Source: Ryuthela nishihirai (Eukaryota > Arthropoda > Arachnida > Araneae > Heptathelidae). From it: a stretch of 64,000 bases of DNA. Under the pieces are notes generated by a model. That model ran no database searches, was not told the DNA's origin, and saw only the letters and a list, made by a program, of their open reading frames with translations. The number at the start of each line of letters is the position of its first letter. The stretch's first letter is position 1. Position numbers and translations under genes: made by a program. This document shows, piece after piece, positions 52,801-61,800 of this stretch. The DNA is taken from NCBI GenBank assembly GCA_038380435.1, contig JAWZYU010000030.1:65855817-65919816 (forward strand), in the 5' to 3' direction.

Positions 52801-55800
52801 GTTCACGGCTGTCAATCCACAAACAAAAAACACAGTGGACGATTTTCCTTCAGCAGAAGCCCACTAGTGCAAAAAGTTAATGATCAAGCAAGTAACGGCT
52901 CTGAACATAATAAAGCTTCGAGACATTATTCTATTCTGATTGGTATATATAGTCAGTAGTGGTTAGCAAATCTGATTACTATTAAATGGTACACTTTTGT
53001 GTATAATGTAACACTTTTGTGTTTACAGTAAACTCTCACTAGTCTACAGCTAATCTGGATTGACAGACGGATTGACATTATTGCTCAATGTGCTCAATAA
53101 ACATGTTTTGTGTTGGAGTGTTCAGTGGTGGTGGTGGTGGTGTTAGCTCTATGATGGATGGGCATTATGGCTTATAACACAAAATCTGTGTTCTGCTATT
53201 TAATTGTTATAATTGATTTAATTATGGGTCCTAAGCAGTTGAAAAGTGATATAAAAAGAAAATATATTACTCTATCGTTAACAAGTCGAAAGTGATAAAA
53301 CAACATGGAAAATTTGTTTCTGAAAGAAAAATCTGCTGAAGAATTTGGTACAAATTTCAGATTTGTGTGCCACTATTCCTAAACCACCTTCAAATATTTT
53401 TGAGTTATCTGTGATTAAAAAATGTGCTGTCCTTTTCTTATTTTTTAAATAAAGACTCAAAAATGCAATGCCTGTTTTTTTATTATTATTTAGATACACT
53501 CAAATTTTAGTGTTTGTTTTCAGATAGAAACTGAATATGATAAACAGAGAAAGTACCTCTATATTTACATGTATATTTAATACATATTTATTTATAAGAT
53601 CAGTACTATAAATTTTCTATTTATTTGTGTTGAAAGCATTTCATCTTTTAAGGCCATCTTTTGCTTCATTAATCTGGATTATTCACTAATCTGTACTCCT
53701 CCTTCCCCAATTTGTTCAATTAGTGAGGGTTTATTGCATTTGTAAGTATATAAGAAACTTGTATAAACTATAGTTTCTAGGTTTCTTTGGTTTTGTGCAT
53801 GAAGCTTAATTTTTTAAAAATAAAAAATAGTGTGAGATTTGCTTACCAGACCCTATAATTACTTGCTGCAATACAGATGGACTTCATATCAATACAGAAA
53901 AAAAAAATTATTTTGATATATATCACACTTTTGTTTCAATCTATATAATCAAACACATCATTTGGAGAAAAACCAATTTGAAAATAAAATACATTAAAAT
54001 TGCTGAAATCTATCTCTATCCATCTTGTTAGAAGTTTCAAATATATTTGTGAGGGAAAAAACACTTACGACATCCACGCTCATCAGACATATCTCCACAG
54101 TTATCTTCTAAGTTGCACACATCAGTCAGGGGAATGCATTTATGATTAATGCACTTGTACTCGGAAGATGTGCAAGGTGTAGGTGCCTTCTGACAAAGTG
54201 TATGATTGTTTTCATCTGTCCCATCTCCACAATCATCTTGTCCATTACACAATTGCCACAATGGTACACATCTGTGATTTCCACACTGGAATTTATGGCT
54301 AACATCACAAGAAAATGATCCTATAATAATGGAATATACATATATATCAATCTGCTCAATTATGCAATATGAAGTACAAATGGAGTTTGTTGTTAGAACA
54401 TTTTTGTTATAATAGTTTGGTTTTTATTAATCTTTTAATAAGTCTTTCAAATCCAGTAGTAAAAGAGCATTTATATAATGGCAAATTGTACAGTGAACTC
54501 TTCTTATTTAAAGAAAAGATGCATAACTTTAAAACTTATTATGCAACAGTTCCTATATTTTAAAGGCATTATTGACTTTGTTTCATTACCTTTAAAATAA
54601 TCTAATATTAAAAATAAGCAAGTCAGAAATAAAAAATTCGTATGTCCATAAGTAATCTAGCCAAAAGTTAAAGTTGTTAAATTCAAATTAATACTATGAA
54701 ATGCATTGGTAGTCAAACACCTTAATAAAATCCTATCTCAATAATATCAAGAACAGTATTATGAGCTTCAGCAAGACTCATACAATTATCACTGTCAAGC
54801 ATAAAGCCAATAACTCAGAAAATCAATTTAAAGACTAATATTAATTTTAATGATCTTCGACATGCAATGTTATGGGTGAGTATTGTTTTTTAAAACTTTG
54901 CACACAGCTATGATAAAAAAGAACTGCAAATATATATAAATTTTATATAGCATTTCTATTTATTGATGTACTGTATTTTTTGCTCCTTTATATAAATTAA
55001 TTCTTTTGTGCTATTCTAATGCTAAAAAAAGGATTATACTATAAAATGACTACAGTAATAGAAAAATGGAAATTCTTTTACTTTCATGGATTTTTCTTAC
55101 TTTAATTAATCAAAGATTTTCTTCCTAATAATATGTAATTAGTCTTTTTAGTAGCAAATATACATTGCACAATTATGTAATGATACTCACGACACAATTT
55201 TTCTTGCTCATCAGAAGAATCACCACAGTCATCATCTCCATCACATAAGAAATCATGCCTGATGCACACCTACAATAAAATAAAAACAATACATTGTTTT
55301 TACATATTATGCTGTGAATAGCTTTTATTATCAATTCTCACACACGTTTCAGTGTTATTGTAGAGAGCTTTCATTATGTTAACTAACTTGTCTGGTATAT
55401 CATACATTCTCACAATAAATCACAAATAATGACGATTGACAGAGTCAAAAGCCTTTTTGAATTCAACAACCAAAGGTTTCTGAAACTCCAAACATTTCTC
55501 AAGAATCTGCCTAAGTGAAAATATCTGATCCACACATCCCCTACCACTTCTGAATCCACATTGCTCATCACACAATTGCCTGTCAATCAGATTCTTATTC
55601 TATTAAGCACAATCATGCAAGCAACTTTACCTAGAACAGAAAGTAGGCTGATACCCCTATATTTATCACAAGAACTGTGATCACCTTTTTTAAAAATAGG
55701 GATAATAATAGCTCTGGTAAAATCCTTAGAAACCATGCCTTTATCATAAAAGATATTCAAAATTTCAGTCACCAATGTGGTAACCAAAACATTCCCAGCT

Positions 55801-58800
55801 CTAAGCATTTCCATAGTAATTTCATCCACCCCTAGGGATTTATGTAGTTTAAGTTTAGAAATATCCAAAACAACTTCAGATTGTGTTATAGGGCCAACAT
55901 TAAAGCCAGTAATGCATATATCATCATTACAAACAATGGGAGTATAACTAACCACATTGCTTAGAGCATCACTGAAATGCTCAGCCCACCTAGTCATGAC
56001 AGAACCCTCACCTCCTATAACCTTACTTTGTTTATCCTTCAATCCTTGTATACCTGTCCATTTTCTACCACACAAAATATTAACTATCTGGTACAGCTCT
56101 CTGCTGTTGTGCTGTCTAACTGCTTCCTCAACTTTGTCAGCATCAAGCTAAAGATTCTTATTAGCAGCTAACTGATTCTTTACACATTTATTAAGCTCTC
56201 TGTAATGCTTTCTATTAGGACTAATAGGGTATTCATTAAGGATATTCCTGCAGTTCTTTCTTTCTGAAATAAGCTCAAGTGTCTTATCACTCAAATAATT
56301 CTGCCTCCTCTGCTCCTTTTTTCCTAAAAAGAGTACTCTTATTTTCCAAAAAAGCCTATTTAAAACATCCCATTCTTCCTCAACTTCAGTAGTAAGCAAA
56401 CCATGACTGTCATAATAACTAAGTAACCTATCATGGTAAGCTTTAGTTATAACTGGATATTTCAAGGCTTCAGAATTAAAGGTAAATTTTTTAACCTTAG
56501 CACAACATTCTTAAGTTGCAAGACACTTTTAACAAGGTAATGGTCAGATCCAATTTCAGCTCCCCTATATGACCTGGTATTCCTAACAGAACTAGTCCAT
56601 TTGCTGTTAATATATAATCAATCATATTCTTATGCAGCCCATCGGGTGAAACCCATATGTACTTATGTATGTTGTGGTGTTTGTAATAAGTGTTAGTTAT
56701 TTTGAATCCATTGAGTTTACTTACCTTACCATTGCAGCTATCAATATCAAAAGGGCCTATCACCCCTCCCCAAAGGTCAGAGTCAGTACCAACTTTGGCA
56801 TTGAAGTCACCTAGAACAAGGGTAATATCTCCTTTCTTGACAGAGTTCAAAATATCCTGAAGTTGTCCATAAACCTATCCTCATCGGTATCCTCAATGGG
56901 GGCATAACAGCGGATAACATTCAAGTCTTCAACGCTTGTCTGAAATTTTGCTGTAAGAAACCTTTCGTTAATGCACTCATATCCTAGAAAAGCATCACTA
57001 GTGTGTCTGCTGAGAAGCAGACCCACGCCTTGGTGATGTTTGACTTCCCTCCATGAAAAGAGAAATTTAAGATTATTTTTAAGAATCTGACCTTTATCTG
57101 TCCATCTGGTCTCTTGCAAACTGAGAATATCTAAATTATAATAGTGGAAATCTTGTGTGAGGATATGAAGAGAATAATCTCTGTGCAGAGTCCTCACATT
57201 CCAACTACCTAGGGAGAGAAAATGGCTAGTGGGATGTTTAAAAAAATATATGTTTATTGAGAGAGGGAATGTCAGCAATATCAAACAGCCCCCTAATTGC
57301 AGGCATGGGGCAAAAACCAGTTCCCCCACCACTAAAGGCTGAAGCCATCTACACTGGAAGACTTCTTGCAATGTAGAATTTGATTATGCCAGTAGAAGCA
57401 AGAGTTCAGGTGCCTGCGATGACCTCTGCTCAGGATTATCCACCAGCTGATAAAACATCCTGTGAATCTATTCACTTGGAGCTGTCAACCCACAAACAAA
57501 CAGAAAACAAAGTGGAAGATTTTCCCTCCACAGAAGCCCACCAGTGCAGCAAATTCAGGATCCATAATCTAGCTCAGAGCCTTAATCCAGTTCATTAAGT
57601 TTATATGGTCAGCACCAGAACCCTGTGTGGTTGACCACTCCTCAGCAGAGTAGAAAAAGTAGCCATAGTAAAGATCAGTAGGCCACACTAATCTGGCAGC
57701 TTTCCCCTTCCGTTCACTTTCACAAAAGAGTATCTCTTTTGAAAGGTGCTAATGGTCTGCACCACAAGAAAGTGGGGTCAGACATTAGGTGCTAGGCCTG
57801 GCTGGTTCTATGCATCTTCACAGGGGATTGGTGCATAGCATCATTAACTTTTCAATTAAAAATATTTACCTAGAATTAAATGGAGCTTGAATTTGGAATA
57901 TGATATTTTGAAAGTGTCCACTTATCATTGCATCAGGTAAGATAGTTTACAGTTTTTAATTTATAATTTTTTAATTTGTGAAGGCAAAATTTCTATCATG
58001 CAATTTTAATTAGCTTAAAAACTAACAACTAAGAGGTGCTAACTAATAAGTTTATTATTGTAGATTACTCACAGTATTGTTACACTGGAACAAATTTTCT
58101 TGACAATACCTTCCACCTGGATACCTTGTTGGGCAGTTTAATTCATCAGACACATCATGGCAATCTTTGTTACCATCACATTTCAACTTACTAGCAATGC
58201 AGTGTCCACTATGACACTTGAATTGATCAGACTGTAAGCAAATTATATAATTAGCATGACAAATAAACAAAAATCTATGGTATTATTACTATATATACAC
58301 ACTGAGTTGATTTTGCATTAGCAACACCCCCTTGTGTAGGAATAGACTATTATTATATACACTGAGTTGGTTTTGCATCAGCAACACCTACCTAATACCT
58401 TGTGGGGCCATCTTTTGCCCATAATGCAGTCCATACACATCAGGCATGGACTCCTGATGTGTATGTATTTTTTTTTTCTTTTGGTCTGAGGGGCTGATGA
58501 TGGTTCAAGGTTGGGAATGGCCAATATACGATGGTAGAGCATATAGGTGGAAATCAGTTTTTCATGTTACTTTGAGGAAGAATGGGTTGATGTCATGCTC
58601 TTTTAAACTTTGAACTTGGTATGATTGTGGGGGTGCGTGAGGTTAAGGTGTCAGTATCTCAACAGCAGCCACCAAGGTGAACTGCTCCCATTATGTGGTG
58701 TCACAAGTCTACCATAACTGGCTCAGCAGCAGTCAAACAATCAGCCAAAGGTCACACATGTGCATGTGGTCAATGGCCATGGTTAGCAATGTGTGTCCCA

Positions 58801-61800
58801 TCTCATAACACAGTGGCCAGAAAACCACCCAGTACAACACTGGAATGGCAAGACCAATATCCACATGGACATTAGCTTATGTGGGCTGTGATAGTTGATG
58901 GCCATCACGGGTACACATGCTCACTGTTAGACACAGAAAACTTCATCATGCATGGGTACATCAGCACCAATACCGGGCCACTGATATATAGAAATCTGTT
59001 ACCTGGTCAGATGAATCCCATTTCCGACTCCATCATGCTGATAGATATGTTTACATTTGGAGAAAGCAACATGAGACCATATCACCAGGATGCACTGCCA
59101 ATGTTTAGCAGGCTAGAAGTGGTGGTGTTATGGTTTGGGGACTGTTTTTGTGGCATGCCCTGGGTCCACTGATCACAGTGAATCAACAGCTTGATAGGAC
59201 AGCCTATCTTTCAATCATTGCCAAGTATGCCCCTTCATGATGACAGTGCATCCAGACAACTCTGGCATCTATCAACAAGATAATGTGCCATGTCACATGA
59301 CAAGGCAGGTTGCAAACTGCTTTCAGGAACATGACAATGAATTCTCTGTCCTCCTATGGCTGCCCAGCTTCACCAGATCTCAACACAATTAAGCATGTTT
59401 GGGACCTACTGGAAAAGGCAATTTGATGCTTTGACCCTTCACTTGGCAATGTGCAGGCATTACAAGACACATTGTGGAACATATGGGTGGCACTACCACA
59501 AGACACCCAGTAACACCTTGTGGAGTCCATGCCTGATGTGTATGGACTGCATTATGGGCAAAAGATGGTCCCACAAGGTATTAGGTAGGTGTTGCTGATG
59601 CAAAACCAACTCAGTGTATATAACAATATGTAAGCAAACGATTAACTAATGCTTCTATAACAATATGCATAACATTTCCTAAAAATTTCTAAATTTTCCT
59701 AAAATTAAAAACAGTTCTTTTTAAATCTTTAATATACACCATCACATGTTAAAACTATGAAAATTACACTGCAGTCATCTAGAAAAGAAATTTAATCATC
59801 CATAATACTACACATAATTTAAAAGTACCAGGGGTTGTAATTAATTTTGAGTAGCTAAAAATTAAAACTACACTTCTAAAACAGAATATTTATAAAAACA
59901 TTTCCTTTTATGGAAGAGAGAGGGGGGGGAGGTTAGATTAAATTATGAAAGTAAAATTTTTGGTTTTAATATATGTTTATAATAATGACAACAGCTATTT
60001 TAATTCAACTAACCTGACATTCATAATTTAAACAATCTTTTTCATCTGATCCATCTTCACAGTCATCATCATGATCACAGCGCCATCTCATAGGAATACA
60101 CTTCTTGTTTGTACATTGGAACTCACTTTCAGTGCAATCTCGATATAATTCAGCTTCAATGGGAAAAATGAAGGAAATAATCATAGAGTAGAAAAATTTC
60201 CATTAAAATTTTTTGTGGTGAATGCAAATAACTAGATAATTAAATTGATAACTAAAGATATTAATATGCATGCTCAGAAAAAAATGGGTGAAAAAGTAGG
60301 TTTTGTGTTAAATTCTGCTAGGGTTGAAAATAAAAATTTTAGAATGGTACTTAACTACACTAGTTAGCTCTTACATCTTAAGAACAAAGCTATATTTCTT
60401 TTCAAACTAGTTCATCAACAGGTCATATACTGATCATTTAAACATATAGGTCAACTAAATATTACATTATCTAAGAATGGAAAAAGCCGTCCCGTGGCCG
60501 AGTGGTTAGCGCGCTTGGCTGCTGATCTTAGGGACTTGGGTTCAAGCCCCGGATAAGGCATGGATGTATGTGTCGTTTTTCTGCTGAGGTCCTGCCATCC
60601 TCTCAGTTCTTCTACTATGGCATATAAACTGACAGGCTCCTGTCAGACCTCTGTGGCAAGCAGCTGCTTGAGGGGGTATTTATATTTATTATTATAAGAA
60701 TGGTAAAAGTTGTATGGGCTATTTTTTTTATTTACAAGAATGATTATTTGGTTTTAAAAGAAAAACATAATTTAAATATCATGTATAATATTCATCATCA
60801 TCATCATCCTCAAGCAGCCATGGACTACAGAGGTCCAACCAGACGTGCAATTTAGTTCTCCAAGCAAGTCTGTCCCAGGCTACATCTACTGCTTGCAAAT
60901 TGGTCAGGCAGGTTGTGATTCAGTTAATCTGAATGGTTGCAGTCTTGAGCAGGTGTCACAGTTTAATTATCTTGGGAGCTATGTAACAGATAATGGTGAT
61001 GTGCGGCATGAGATTAACAGATGAATAGGGATTCCTGCCGGGACTTTTAAAAATCTATGGAGTGTGGAGAAATAAGCGTATACACCTAAAGACTAAAATT
61101 AGACTGTATAATAGTTTGGCTCTTTCTAGGGTTAGTATGGTAGTGAAACTTGGACACTTTATAAACAAGATAACAGGAAACTAGGTGCTTTTGATTCTAG
61201 ATGCTTACGCAGTATCTTGGGCATTAGGTGGTTCAACTTTGTAACTAATGATGAGGTTAGGCAAAGGAGTTTGCAATCTCCTTTAAGCAGCATATTGTGC
61301 AGAGAGAGACTCTGCTGGTTTGGCCATGTTGCCTGTATGAATAATTATAGATTGGTGAATAGGGTTATGAACAGTGTGCCTAAAGGCCTCAGAAAGAGGG
61401 AGAGACCTAGGATATGGTGGGCAGACAATGTCAAACAGGACCTTATTAGAATTGGTGTGCAGTGTATAATATTACAATTGTAATATTTTTTATGAGAAAG
61501 CCATACATAGTATTATTTCAACTGAATGATATTTCTAAAATCATGTTATACACAGTTAATTATCCATAAAGCATTTAATGTCTACTTTTCTACATTTCTC
61601 AATGTGTTTCACTTACATTGTTACTATGCTTTGATATATATTAGCATATCACCTGCCAAAAGTTTGGTTGAAAGAAAACAAATTTCTCCTCTAGTAAGAT
61701 TTCTCCATCGACAACTTCTTTATTCACAATTTATAGTAAGAAAGCCATGGCAAAGCAATGCCATATCTTCACATTCGCAAAGCCATTTGAGTTTCTAAAC

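Noticed and set aside
49197..54068. A missing LRP2 exon in the 4.9-kb intron
   Set aside because: Exons on either side join in phase and in the expected LDLa-to-EGF order. The coding text found inside belongs to LINE copies.
60486..60560. tRNA-Ser gene
   Set aside because: A and B boxes are present, but the cloverleaf is not intact and the sequence continues into the SINE body and tail; it also has a target duplication.
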